From assembly GCF_001280085.1 (NCBI RefSeq), contig NZ_LGED01000114.1, positions 1-64,000 on the forward strand: DNA of 64,000 bases. The letters are read 5' to 3'. A program made the translations under genes and the position numbers. This document shows, piece by piece, positions 17,264 to 25,446 of this stretch (its first letter is position 1; each line of letters begins with the position of its first letter). A model generated the notes under the pieces. It saw only the letters and a list, made by a program, of their open reading frames with translations, made no database searches and had not been told where the DNA came from. This DNA is from Saccharothrix sp. NRRL B-16348 (GTDB lineage Bacteria; Actinomycetota; Actinomycetes; Mycobacteriales; Pseudonocardiaceae).

Positions 17264-18181
17264 ATGACTGCTGCGATATCCGTGTCGGGCCTGGTCAAGA
17301 CCTTCGGCCCGACGCGTGCACTGGACGGCCTCGACCTCGCCGTCCGCGAGGGGGAGGTGCACGGCTTCCTCGGCCCCAACGGGTCGGGCAAGTCAACCAC
17401 CATCCGGGTCCTGTTGGGCCTGCTGCGCGCCGACGCGGGCTCCGCGTCGCTGCTGGGTGGCGACCCGTGGCGCGACACCGCCGAGCTGCACCGCAGGCTG
17501 GCCTACGTGCCCGGCGACGTGAGCCTGTGGCCGAACCTGACCGGCGGCGAGGTGATCGACCTGCTGGGCAGGCTGCGCGGCGGGCTGAACGAGAAGCGCC
17601 GCGCCGAGCTGCTGGAGCGCTTCGAGCTGGACCCGCGCAAGAAGGGCCGCACCTACTCCAAGGGCAACCGGCAGAAGGTGGCCCTGGTCGCGGCGCTGGC
17701 CTCCGACGTGGAGCTGCTGATCCTCGACGAGCCGACCTCCGGGCTCGACCCGCTGATGGAGGCCGTGTTCCAGGAGGCGGTGAACGAGCTGCGCGGTGAG
17801 CGGACCGTGCTGCTGTCCAGCCACATCCTGGCCGAGGTCGAGGCGTTGTGCGACCGGGTCAGCATCATCCGCAACGGCCGCACGGTCGAGACCGGCACGT
17901 TGGCCGACCTGCGCCACCTCACCCGCACCAGCGTGTCCGCCGAGCTGGTCGGCGCGCCGTCCGGGCTGGCCGGACTGCCCGGCGTGCACGACCTGGCGGT
18001 CGAGGGGAACCGGGTGCGGTTCGAGGTCGACACCGACCACCTGGACACGGCGCTGCGCGCGTTGGTCGGCAGCGGTGTCCGCGCGTTGACCAGCCAGCCG
18101 CCCACGCTGGAGGAGCTGTTCCTGCGCCACTACGAGGACGAGCTGCCCGCCGGCGCGACCGAAGGGGCGATGTCGTCGTGA
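17264..18181 (+). CDS. ABC exporter ATP-binding protein
   Basis: 305-residue nucleotide-binding subunit of an ABC-2 exporter. Walker [17 protein letters not shown], a Q-loop-like region ([20 protein letters not shown]), the signature region [16 protein letters not shown] (atypical, lacking the canonical LSGGQ), Walker [14 protein letters not shown] and the switch histidine SSHIL are all present. A C-terminal regulatory tail ends [11 protein letters not shown], as in drug-exporter NBDs. ATG 17264 is 7 nt behind TAACTT (17251-17256), so it is leaderless. The stop overlaps the permease GTG by 4 bp, indicating a coupled pair controlled by the divergent MarR-type regulator. Confidence 0.93.
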   Translation: MTAAISVSGLVKTFGPTRALDGLDLAVREGEVHGFLGPNGSGKSTTIRVLLGLLRADAGSASLLGGDPWRDTAELHRRLAYVPGDVSLWPNLTGGEVIDLLGRLRGGLNEKRRAELLERFELDPRKKGRTYSKGNRQKVALVAALASDVELLILDEPTSGLDPLMEAVFQEAVNELRGERTVLLSSHILAEVEALCDRVSIIRNGRTVETGTLADLRHLTRTSVSAELVGAPSGLAGLPGVHDLAVEGNRVRFEVDTDHLDTALRALVGSGVRALTSQPPTLEELFLRHYEDELPAGATEGAMSS

Positions 18182-19770
18182 CCGGCCTCGGCTCGCTGGT
18201 GCGCCTGGCGCTGCGCCGCGACCGGCTGCTGCTGGCCGTGTGGGTCGTCGGCCTGGTCGGCATCACGCTGTCCACCGCGTCGACCGTCGGCGAGCTGTAC
18301 GGCTCGCCCGAGTCCCGGCAGCAGTTGGGCGCGACGGCGGGCAGCAACCCGGCCTTCCTGGCCATGCTCGGCCCCCTGCACGACGCGTCGACCACCGGTG
18401 GCGTGCTGGCCTGGCGGTGGGGCGTGTTCGGCGCGCTGCTGGTCGGCCTGATGTGCATGTTCCTGGTCACCCGGCACACCAGGGCGGAGGAGGAGACGGG
18501 CCGGCTGGAGCTGATCGGCTCGGCCGTCGTCGCCCGGCACGCGCCGCTGGCCGCCGCCGTGGTGGTGGCGCTGTCGGCGAGCACGGTGATCGGCCTGCTC
18601 GTCGCGCTCGGCCTGACCGGTCTCGGCGAGTCGGCGTCCGGCTCGTTCGCGCTCGGCCTCGCGTTCGCGTCCGTCGGCTGGGTGTTCACCGGTGTCGGCG
18701 CGGTCGGCGCGCAGCTGTCGGAGAGCGCGCGCACGGCCAACTCGATCTCCGGCGCCGTGCTCGGCGTCGCCTACCTGCTGCGCGCGGTCGGCGACGCGGC
18801 GGGCGACGAGGGTCCGACGTGGCTGACCTGGCTGTCGCCGCTGGGGTGGCTGGAGCAGACCAGGGCGTTCGCGGGCGACCGGTTCTGGGTGCTGCTGCTG
18901 CCGGTGGCGTTGTTCGCGGTGCTGGTCGTGGCGGCGTCGGTCCTGGTGGCCAAGCGGGACCTCGGCGGCGGCCTGGTGCCGACCCGGCTCGGCCCGGCCC
19001 GCGCGCCCCGTTCGCTGGGCAGCGCGTTCGGCCTGGCCTGGCGGTTGCAGCGGGGCATGCTGATCGGCTGGACGCTGAGCCTGTTCGTGCTCGGCGCCGT
19101 CTACGGGTCGGTCGCGCGCGGCGTCGAGCAGATGCTGGAGGCCAACCCGGCGTTGCAGAAGATCATCGCGCAGATGGGCGGCGCGGGCGCGATCGTGGAC
19201 GTCTACCTGGCGTCGATCGTCGGCATCATCGCCCTGTTCAGCGCCATCTACGTGGTGCAGTCGACGTTGCGGCTGCGCACCGAGGAGACCGAGTTCCGCG
19301 CGGAGCCGGTGCTGGCCACGCCGGTCAGCCGGTTCGCGTGGGTGGGCAGCCACGTGCTGTTCGCCACCGTGGGCACGGCCGTCGTGCTGGCCGCCGCGGG
19401 CCTCGGCGCCGGTCTGGTGCACGGCGTGCGGGTCGGTGACGTCGGCGGGCAGGTCGCGCGGCTGGTAGGCGCCGCGCTGACGCACGTGCCGGCGGTGTGG
19501 GTGGTCGCGGGCCTCGCGCTGGCGCTGTTCGCGCTGGTGCCGAAGCTGGCGTCGGCGAGCTGGGCGGTGATCGTGGTGTTCCTGGTGCTCGGCCAGCTCG
19601 GGCCGCTGCTCCAGCTCGACCAGTGGGCGATGGACCTCTCGCCGTTCACGCACATCCCGAAGGTGCCGGGCGCGGACGTGACCGCGGCCCCGCTGCTGTG
19701 GTTGACGCTGGTCGCGGCGGCGTTGACGGCGCTCGGGTTCGCCGCGTTCCGACGGAGGGACGTCGGCTGA
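18178..19770 (+). CDS. ABC exporter permease (polyketide-antibiotic exporter type)
   Basis: 530-residue integral membrane protein with about twelve hydrophobic helices arranged as two related halves, the layout of the exporters annotated as polyketide-antibiotic (TnrB3-like) permeases. It begins [23 protein letters not shown], and the second half opens with a similar [20 protein letters not shown], consistent with internal duplication. The GTG start overlaps the upstream ATPase stop. It probably forms the channel with that ATPase to pump out a lipophilic compound. The substrate cannot be read from sequence and no biosynthetic cluster is adjacent, so a resistance or detoxification role is likelier than self-export. 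Confidence 0.88.
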   Translation: MTGLGSLVRLALRRDRLLLAVWVVGLVGITLSTASTVGELYGSPESRQQLGATAGSNPAFLAMLGPLHDASTTGGVLAWRWGVFGALLVGLMCMFLVTRHTRAEEETGRLELIGSAVVARHAPLAAAVVVALSASTVIGLLVALGLTGLGESASGSFALGLAFASVGWVFTGVGAVGAQLSESARTANSISGAVLGVAYLLRAVGDAAGDEGPTWLTWLSPLGWLEQTRAFAGDRFWVLLLPVALFAVLVVAASVLVAKRDLGGGLVPTRLGPARAPRSLGSAFGLAWRLQRGMLIGWTLSLFVLGAVYGSVARGVEQMLEANPALQKIIAQMGGAGAIVDVYLASIVGIIALFSAIYVVQSTLRLRTEETEFRAEPVLATPVSRFAWVGSHVLFATVGTAVVLAAAGLGAGLVHGVRVGDVGGQVARLVGAALTHVPAVWVVAGLALALFALVPKLASASWAVIVVFLVLGQLGPLLQLDQWAMDLSPFTHIPKVPGADVTAAPLLWLTLVAAALTALGFAAFRRRDVG

Positions 19771-19776
19771 ATATCT

Positions 19777-19804
19777 GAAAGAGGTCTTTCGAAAGAATGC
19801 TTTC
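19777..19804. promoter_or_regulatory. Twin dyad operator upstream of the ArsR-family gene
   Basis: Two abutting 14-bp dyads, each GAAAG-N4-CTTTC: the first at 19777-19790 (spacer AGGT), the second at 19791-19804 (spacer AATG). The join forms the palindrome CTTTCGAAAG. A -10 box TACCGT lies at 19810-19815, 7 nt before the ATG at 19823, and a -35-like TTTCGA (19787-19792) with 17-bp spacing falls inside the dyads. Binding here would block the promoter, so autorepression is likely. Confidence 0.7.
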
Positions 19805-19822
19805 AGGTCTACCGTCGGGGCC

Positions 19823-20380
19823 ATGGACCTCCCAGGGCCCCGACGGGTCACCGATGTCGACGCGCTGAAGGCGCTGGCGCACCCGCTGCGCGTGTCGTTG
19901 CTGAACCACCTGCTCGCGGTCGGTCCCCGCACGGCGAGCGAGTGCGCCGAGGCGGTCGGCTCGACCGCCTCCAACTGCAGCTGGCACCTGCGGCAGCTGG
20001 CGAAGTCCGGTTTCGTCGAACGCGTCGAGGCCGGTGACGGGCGGGAACGGCCGTGGCGGGCCACCTCGGTGGGCTACGACGTCGGCGCGTTCGACGACGA
20101 CCCGGAGGTGCGCACCCAGCAGGACGCGCTGCTCGCGTTGGGGCTCAACGAGGACAACCGGCTGGTGCGGCGGTTCCTGGACCGGCAGCACGAGCTGCCG
20201 CCCGAGTGGCTGGCGGCCTCCGCGATGCACGGCTACACGGTCAACGTGACCGCCGAGGAGCTGTCCGGCCTGCTCGGCATGATCGACGACATCCTGCGGC
20301 CGTACCTGGTGCCGGTGCGCCAGGACGTGCCCGAGGGCGCGCTGCCCGCGCACGTCGGGATCCGGGCGTTCCCGCGGTGA
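19823..20380 (+). CDS. ArsR-family winged-helix regulator
   Basis: 185 residues. The N-terminal winged HTH is clear: LKALAHPLRVSLLNHLL, TASECAEAVGSTASNCSWHLRQL and the wing RPWRATSVGY. The C-terminal 100 residues resemble the ligand domain of actinobacterial ArsR-like regulators of MFS exporters. None of the metal-binding Cys clusters of true ArsR/SmtB sensors is evident, so the signal is more likely organic. Its GTGA overlap with the MFS gene makes a regulator-transporter operon. Two tandem dyads over the promoter suggest it represses the operon and is released by the transporter substrate. Confidence 0.9.
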   Translation: MDLPGPRRVTDVDALKALAHPLRVSLLNHLLAVGPRTASECAEAVGSTASNCSWHLRQLAKSGFVERVEAGDGRERPWRATSVGYDVGAFDDDPEVRTQQDALLALGLNEDNRLVRRFLDRQHELPPEWLAASAMHGYTVNVTAEELSGLLGMIDDILRPYLVPVRQDVPEGALPAHVGIRAFPR

Positions 20381-21615
20381 CCGGGCCGCTGGGCGTGCCC
20401 GCGTTCCGCCGGTTGTGGATCGCCGGGTTCGTCTCCGAGATCGGCGACTGGGTGCTGCTGGTCGCGCTGCCGGTGTACGTGTACCAGCGCACCGGCTCGG
20501 CGGCGGCGACCGCGACCACGTTCGTGGTGGCGTTGCTGCCGAGCCTCGCGCTGTCGCCGCTGGCCGGCGTGCTGGCCGACCGCTGGGACCGGCGGAAGCT
20601 GATGCTGCTGGTCAGCCTCGCGCAGGCGGTCACCCTGCTGCCGCTGCTCACCGGCGACCTGGTGCTGGTGAACGTGGTGACGGCCGTGCAGGCCGGGCTG
20701 GCGGCGTTGTTCGAACCGGCCAAGAACGCGCTGCTGCCGACGTTGGTGCCGCGCGACCAGGTGCCGGCGGCCAACGGGCTGGTCGGGCTGAACGCCAACC
20801 TGGCCCGGCTGGTCGGCGCGTCGCTGGGCGGCCTGCTCCTCGGCTACACCGGGCTGCCGGGCGTGGTGTTGGCGGACGTGGTGTCGTTCCTGCTCGCGGC
20901 GGCGCTGCTGGCGACGCTCGGCACGGCGGACCCGGCGCGTGAGGCGGGGAAACCCGCGTGGCGGGCCTGGCTGGACGGCCTGCGCGAGATCCGCGGGCCG
21001 TTGCGGCCGATGGTGGCCGTGGTCGGGTTGATGGCCACCGGCCAGGGCCTGTTCGTGGTGCTGTTCGTGGTGTTCGTGACCGAACGGCTCGGCGGCGGCG
21101 CGGCCGAGGTGGGGCTGCTGCGCGGCGTCCAGGCGATCGGCGGTCTGCTCGGCGGTCTGCTGGTCGGCCTGCTGGCGCGTCGGCTCGCGCCCGGCAGGCT
21201 CCTGGGCGTGTCGCTGGTCGGCTTCGCCGTGGTCGCCGCGCTCGGCTGGAACGGGCCGCACGTGACCACCGCGCTGGTGTTCTACCTGGCCGCGTTCGTC
21301 GTGGTGGGCGTGCCGGGCGTGATCGCGGGCGCCGGGATGATGTCGGTGCTCCAGCTGCACGCGTCCGACGAGGTCCGCGGCCGGGTGATGGCGACGTTCG
21401 TCAGCCTCTACGACGGAGGTCAGGCGCTCGGCATGGTGCTCGCGGGCACCCTCACGCCTGTGCTTGGTCTGCCCGTGCTGCTCAACGCCCAGGCCGCGTT
21501 CTACCTGGCGGCCGGTGTGCTGGCGCTGGTCACGCTGGATCGCGTGAACGGCGGCGGTGCAGCAGCACAGGCGGCACGGCCAGCACCAACCCGGCCGGGA
21601 CGAGGAACGCGCTGA
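20377..21615 (+). CDS. MFS transporter, drug-efflux type
   Basis: 412-residue, 12-helix major facilitator protein. The cytoplasmic-loop motif after helix 2 is visible as GVLADRWDRRKLMLLVSLAQ, and the N-terminus (PLGVPAFRRLWIAGFVSEIGDWV) is typical of the MFS_3/DHA3 group of macrolide-type exporters. The GTG start overlaps the ArsR stop (GTGA). The last 86 bp overlap, tail to tail, the 3' end of an oppositely oriented MFS gene; the C-terminal residues encoded there (after LVTLDRV) are low complexity. It probably exports the compound sensed by the upstream ArsR regulator. Confidence 0.9.
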   Translation: MTGPLGVPAFRRLWIAGFVSEIGDWVLLVALPVYVYQRTGSAAATATTFVVALLPSLALSPLAGVLADRWDRRKLMLLVSLAQAVTLLPLLTGDLVLVNVVTAVQAGLAALFEPAKNALLPTLVPRDQVPAANGLVGLNANLARLVGASLGGLLLGYTGLPGVVLADVVSFLLAAALLATLGTADPAREAGKPAWRAWLDGLREIRGPLRPMVAVVGLMATGQGLFVVLFVVFVTERLGGGAAEVGLLRGVQAIGGLLGGLLVGLLARRLAPGRLLGVSLVGFAVVAALGWNGPHVTTALVFYLAAFVVVGVPGVIAGAGMMSVLQLHASDEVRGRVMATFVSLYDGGQALGMVLAGTLTPVLGLPVLLNAQAAFYLAAGVLALVTLDRVNGGGAAAQAARPAPTRPGRGTR

Positions 21616-22684
21616 CCGGGTCGGCGTGGTACAGCGGCACGAACGCCACCGGCGACAGCGCGCCACCCAGGAACCGCAGCGACTGCACCACCGACACCGA
21701 CCCACCCCGGTTCGCCTCGTCCGAGGACAGCACGAGCGCGTTCAGCCCGACGATCACCGCCTGGCTGAACGCGCCCGCCGCCGCCCACAACACCCCCACC
21801 GCGACCACCGACGGCAGCACGCCGACACCGACCAGCAGCACCCCGCCGACCGCCGCGCCGGACACCGCCCACCGCCGTGCGCCGAACCGGTCGATCGCCC
21901 ACCCGGTCACCCGTGCGGTGAAGATCCCGACCAGCCCGAACCCGGTCAGCACCAGCCCCCGCTGCCCCGCGCTCAACCCGAACGAGTCACCCAGCCGCAG
22001 GGCGACCAGGAACGACACCCCGCCCAGGCACCCCCAGGCCACGAACCCGACCGCGGCCAGCCGCAACGTCCGGGGCCGCCATGCGCTGCGCAGCCGCGGC
22101 CGCTCGCCGTCGCGCGGCAGGTCGGCGGGCAACCCGACCACCGCCAACGCGCCCGCCACCACCGCCGCGCCGACGAACGCCCACCGCCACGACGCCTCCG
22201 CCGCCAGCCCGCCCAACAACGGCGCCGACGTCTGCCCGGCGGCCTGCATGGACGCGAACACGCCGAGCGCCCGCCCCAACCGGGCCTTCGGCGCCACCGC
22301 CGCGATCGCCGCCAACAGCAGGGGAGTGGTGAACGCGTTCGCCGCCCCCTGCACGGCCCGTCCGCCCAGCAACACGGGAAACGACCACGACACCGCGCAC
22401 AAGACGGACGACAGGACGTAGACGGCGTAGGCGATCCGCACCGTCCGCCGGGCACCCCACCGTTCACCCAACGTGCCGGAGACGAGCATGAGCAACGCGA
22501 ACGGCACGAGGTACCCGGTCAACGTCGCCGCCGCCGTCCCGGCCGAAATCCCGAAATCTCCCCCGACCTCGGGCAGCACGGACGCCGTCATGGCACCGCC
22601 GAAGGGCCCCAGGAACCCACCCGCGTACAACGCCGCCAGCCGACCACGCGACCGGAGCCGCGCGGTCCGGCCGAGTCGGGTCAC
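21530..22684 (-). CDS. MFS transporter
   Basis: 384-residue major facilitator with twelve predicted helices and the loop motif GTLGERWGARRTVRIAYAVY after helix 2, typical of drug:H+ antiporters related to the Cmr/CmlR and AraJ groups. The GTG start overlaps the stop of the PAC2 gene upstream (ATGTGA), so it is coupled to that gene. This is unusual because PAC2 proteins are cytosolic. Its 3' end overlaps the convergent MFS gene by 86 bp. There is no close similarity between the two MFS proteins beyond family features, so they are not a recent duplication. Confidence 0.88.
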   Translation of the reverse strand: MTRLGRTARLRSRGRLAALYAGGFLGPFGGAMTASVLPEVGGDFGISAGTAAATLTGYLVPFALLMLVSGTLGERWGARRTVRIAYAVYVLSSVLCAVSWSFPVLLGGRAVQGAANAFTTPLLLAAIAAVAPKARLGRALGVFASMQAAGQTSAPLLGGLAAEASWRWAFVGAAVVAGALAVVGLPADLPRDGERPRLRSAWRPRTLRLAAVGFVAWGCLGGVSFLVALRLGDSFGLSAGQRGLVLTGFGLVGIFTARVTGWAIDRFGARRWAVSGAAVGGVLLVGVGVLPSVVAVGVLWAAAGAFSQAVIVGLNALVLSSDEANRGGSVSVVQSLRFLGGALSPVAFVPLYHADPVSAFLVPAGLVLAVPPVLLHRRRSRDPA

Positions 22685-23577
22685 ATCCCGGTCGGCCCGC
22701 GACCCGGCCCCCGGCCGCGCCGCCGCAGGTAGCGCTCGAACTCGGCGGCGATCGCGTCACCGCTGGCCTCGGTGATCTGGATCTCCGCGTCCCCGCGCTC
22801 CTCCAGCGCCCGCACGTAGTTGCGCACGTCCTCGTCCTCGTCGGCCATCTCGCTGACCGTGCGCTCCCACTCCTCGGCCTGCTCGGGCAGCGCGCCGAGC
22901 GGCACCTCGACGTCCAGCACCTCCTCCACCCGGTGCAGCAGGGCGAGCGTCGCCTTCGGCGAGGGCGGCTGGGAGACGTAGTGCGGCACCGCCGCCCAGA
23001 ACGAGATCGCGGGCACGCCCGCCTGCACGCACAGGTCCTGGAACACGCCGACGATCCCGGTCGGCCCCTCGTACCGGGACCGCTCCAGCCCGTACTTCGC
23101 CGCCGCCGCCTCGTCGTACGCCGTCCCCGTCACGGGCACCGGCCGGGTGTGCGGGGTGTCCATCAGCAGCGCGCCCAGCGTGACCACGGTGGTCACGCCC
23201 AAGTCCTCGATGTGGCCCAGCAGCTCGGCGGCGAACTTCCGCCACCGCATGTTCGGCTCGATCCCGTGCACCAGCACCACGTCGGTGGACGACCCGGGCG
23301 GGCGGCAGACCGACAGGCGGGTCGTCGGGAATTCCACCCTTCGGGTGACGCCGTCCACCAGGCGGACCGTGGGGCGAGTCACCTGGAAGTCGTAGTAGTC
23401 GTCCGGATCGATCTCCGCCAACGGCGTCGCGTCCCACGTGAGCTGCAGGTGTTCGATCGCCGTACTGGCGGCGTCTCCTGCATCGTTCCAACCCTCGAAC
23501 GCGCAAACCATGATCGGATTGGTGAGCGGTTTGCTGGGGTCGAAGGGGGTCTGGGCGGCCTGGTCCGGATCGGTCAC
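22681..23577 (-). CDS. PAC2 (proteasome assembly chaperone) family protein
   Basis: 298 residues of the PAC2 family. Conserved stretches include PIMVCAFEGWNDAGDAAS, LVHGIEPNMRWRKFA, VVTLGALLMDTPHTRP and GIVGVFQDLC. In eukaryotes PAC2 helps assemble 20S proteasomes; the bacterial role is unproven, but it recurs in actinobacteria that hold a proteasome, as here. The GTG start at 23577 lies 8 nt behind TAGTCT, so it is leaderless. The promoter is back to back with that of the metH relic. In mycobacteria the PAC2 gene also adjoins metH, so this neighbourhood is ancestral. Confidence 0.92.
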   Translation of the reverse strand: MTDPDQAAQTPFDPSKPLTNPIMVCAFEGWNDAGDAASTAIEHLQLTWDATPLAEIDPDDYYDFQVTRPTVRLVDGVTRRVEFPTTRLSVCRPPGSSTDVVLVHGIEPNMRWRKFAAELLGHIEDLGVTTVVTLGALLMDTPHTRPVPVTGTAYDEAAAAKYGLERSRYEGPTGIVGVFQDLCVQAGVPAISFWAAVPHYVSQPPSPKATLALLHRVEEVLDVEVPLGALPEQAEEWERTVSEMADEDEDVRNYVRALEERGDAEIQITEASGDAIAAEFERYLRRRGRGPGRGPTGM

Positions 23578-23627
23578 GCGGCCAGACTACGACCACCGCC
23601 GCACACCCGACGCCGTAGGCTTGGCGC

Positions 23628-24059
23628 ATGTCGGATCGTGTCACGCCGCCTCGCGCGGGCGCGCTCGCCGACCGCCTCCCCGTTGCCGCCGGCGCGATGG
23701 CCGCCAGGCTCCGGTCCGCCGACCAGCCCCTCGGAGATTTCGCAGGTCACGAGGGTTGCCACGAGAGCCGGAACGTGATCGGGCCCGGCGTCGTGCGCCA
23801 GGTTCGCCGCGGCTCCCGCGAAGTCGGCGCGCACGCTGTCGAGACCAACACCTTCGGGGTCGATCGCGCCGACCCGGTCGAGCGCGGCAAGGCGGAGAAG
23901 ATCTTCGGATTGTCACGTCGGGGTGCCGAACTCGCACGTGAAGCCGCCGACGACGATCACGGCAGGTCGTGGCCGGCTCGGTCGGGCCCGGTACCGAGCC
24001 ACCCGCCTGCGATCACGCTCCGTACTCTTCACTTCGAAGCATTTACGTCGAACGGGTGA
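23628..24059 (+). pseudogene. metH: Relic of metH (cobalamin-dependent methionine synthase), N-terminus only
   Basis: An open frame of 143 codons that follows the beginning of MetH: MSDRVTPPRAGALADRL at the start, then DFAGHEGCHESRNVIGPGVVR (compare DFAGYEGCNEILNVTRPDVVR) and HAVETNTFGVDRAD. Further on GAELAREAADD and a degraded SVGPGTK-like RSGPVPSHPPAITLR are visible. The DGAMGTML motif has become GAMAARL, and everything beyond the first ~140 of ~1,150 residues is gone, including all zinc-ligand cysteines and the folate and B12 domains. The TAGGCT -10 (23616-23621) and leaderless ATG survive. It stands between PAC2 and a HAD gene, the ancestral metH position. A non-functional remnant is far more likely than a new short protein. 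Confidence 0.8.
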
Positions 24060-24740
24060 ATGGAGAACCACGTGGGTGAGCCCGCGGCCGTCCTGTGGGA
24101 CATGGACGGCACCCTGCTCGACTCGGAGAAGCTGTGGGACATCCCGCTCTACGAGTTCGTCGAGAAGCTGGGCGGCACGCTGTCGATCGAGACCAGGCAG
24201 GCGATGGTCGGGTCGAGCGTGCGCCGGACGATGGCGATGCTGTTCGCGGAGGTGGGCGTCGAGCAGCCGACCGAGGAGGACCTCGCCGACGGCGCGGCCT
24301 GGATCATGAGGCGCACCGAGGAGGTGTTCCGCGCCGGGCTGCCGTGGCGGCCCGGCGCGCGCGAGGCGTTGCGCGAGATCCGCGGCTCGGGTGTGCCGAT
24401 GGCGCTGGTGACGTCGACCGAGCGGCAGTTGACCGAGGTCGCGCTGGACACCATCGGGCGGGACCTGTTCGACGTCACGGTGTGCGGCGACGAGGTGGAC
24501 CGCCGCAACAAGCCGCTGCCCGACCCCTACCTGAAGGCCGCACGGCTGCTCGGCGTCGACCCGGCCCGGTGCGTCGCGATCGAGGACTCGCCGACCGGCG
24601 TCGCCTCCGCCGTGGCCGCCGGCTGCACGGTCCTGGTCGTGCCGTGCGACGTGCCGGTGGAGCCGGGCGAGCGCCGCGTGTTCCGCGAGTCCCTGGTCGG
24701 GGTGGAACTGGCGACGCTCGCCCTGCTCCTAGACCGCTGA
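24060..24740 (+). CDS. HAD-superfamily hydrolase (beta-phosphoglucomutase-like)
   Basis: 226 residues with all HAD motifs: nucleophile motif I AVLWDMDGTLLDSE, motif II ALVTSTERQ, the motif III lysine in NKPLPDPYLKAARLLG and motif IV AIEDSPTGVASAVAAG. The helical cap between motifs I and II (about residues 20-85) places it in subclass IA with phosphoglycolate phosphatases and beta-phosphoglucomutases. ATG 24060 directly follows the stop of the metH relic; a GTG at 24072 is an alternative. In related actinobacteria a HAD gene commonly follows metH, so it is probably the surviving downstream neighbour. The substrate is a small phosphate ester, not identifiable here. Confidence 0.9.
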   Translation: MENHVGEPAAVLWDMDGTLLDSEKLWDIPLYEFVEKLGGTLSIETRQAMVGSSVRRTMAMLFAEVGVEQPTEEDLADGAAWIMRRTEEVFRAGLPWRPGAREALREIRGSGVPMALVTSTERQLTEVALDTIGRDLFDVTVCGDEVDRRNKPLPDPYLKAARLLGVDPARCVAIEDSPTGVASAVAAGCTVLVVPCDVPVEPGERRVFRESLVGVELATLALLLDR

Positions 24741-25245
24741 CACCGGCGCCCGCCGCGTCGCCGGGTCGACCAGCAGGCCGAACACGACGCCGAGACCCAG
24801 TCACAGCGTGGCCGTCTCGGCGAGCGAGGCCAACCGGAACTCCCACAGCACGCTGCCCGGCAGGTCGGACGGCACGGCGTCCGGCGTCGCCGGGAACGCG
24901 ACCAGCAGCACGACCACCACGGCCGACGCCACGGCGGTGGCGCGGACCGGCGGCGACAGCCGGCCCAACCGGGAGGCTCGCCCCGAACGCGACCAGCAGC
25001 CCGGCCGCGATCAGCCCCAGGTAGAGCACCGTGCGGTACTCCACCGTGTCCGCGTCACCCACCCCCGGCGGGTTGGCCGGGTACTTCACCGCGGGCAGCA
25101 GCGCCGCCGCGCCGAACGCCGCCGCCGACAGCGACACCGCCCGGATCGGCGCCTCGACCACCAGCACGCCGACCAGGCCCGCGAGCAGCCCCGTCACCGC
25201 GCCCGCGCCGACACCGCGCAGCACCAGACCCCTGTACGTCGGCAT
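24729..25245 (-). pseudogene. cbtA: cbtA relic (cobalt transporter subunit), several disruptions
   Basis: Starts MPTYRGLVLRGVGAGAVTGLLAG, the usual CbtA N-terminus. It then passes directly to ALLPAVKYPANPPGVGDADTVEYRTVLYLG, skipping roughly a third of the expected 250 residues, including the histidine-rich loop. Near 24975 the reading frame changes; the other frame continues PPVRATAVASAVVVVLL and LPGSVLWEFRLASL. A TGA (24801-24803) then interrupts before LGLGVVFG, where CbtA proteins normally have a Trp (TGG). So there is one large deletion, one frameshift and one nonsense change. The tail overlaps the HAD gene end by 12 bp. CbtA with CbtB forms a B12-riboswitch-regulated cobalt uptake system; this copy cannot work. 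Confidence 0.75.
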
Positions 25246-25259
25246 GTCGGCCCGGCCTG

Positions 25260-25310
25260 GTGGCACGGGACGCCGAGCGCGTGGCGCCCGTCGTGGAAGA
25301 ACTCGTGCAC
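25260..25310 (-). pseudogene. cbtB: cbtB remnant, C-terminal 17 codons
   Basis: Reads VHEFFHDGRHALGVPCH, the histidine-rich C-terminal signature of CbtB, the small one-helix partner of CbtA that normally precedes it. The N-terminal membrane helix and start are missing, and no stop follows the final CH in frame. The remnant lies directly between the riboswitch core and cbtA on the same strand, as expected if one deletion removed everything from the middle of the riboswitch to the end of cbtB. Confidence 0.72.
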
Positions 25311-25400
25311 GGTCTCGGCGGGTTGGCTCCCCGGTCACAGTGGCGAGGACCGCGCCGGATTCACACCGGCTTCCCGTCCACTGCGGCGCTGCGACCGCAG
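25311..25400 (-). ncRNA. Cobalamin riboswitch core, probably truncated
   Basis: On the minus strand the core at 25323-25376 reads GGGAAGCCGGTGTGAATCC, then GGCGCGGTCC, then CGCCACTGTGACCGGGGAGCC, a close match to the conserved B12-box and central stems of cobalamin riboswitches. The usual peripheral stem and the closing AGCCAGGAGAC segment are missing: the sequence goes from GGGGAGCC straight to CGAGACC and the cbtB remnant. The outer limits of the feature are approximate. The aptamer may still fold in part but has no intact gene to control. Confidence 0.75.
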
Positions 25401-25446
25401 AGGCGGATCGAGGGCGGGCACAACCGACCAGACGAGTTGTCGTTCG

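Noticed and set aside
17264..22684. A secondary-metabolite cluster with its own exporter
   Set aside because: Only regulators and transporters are present; there is no synthase, ligase or tailoring set.
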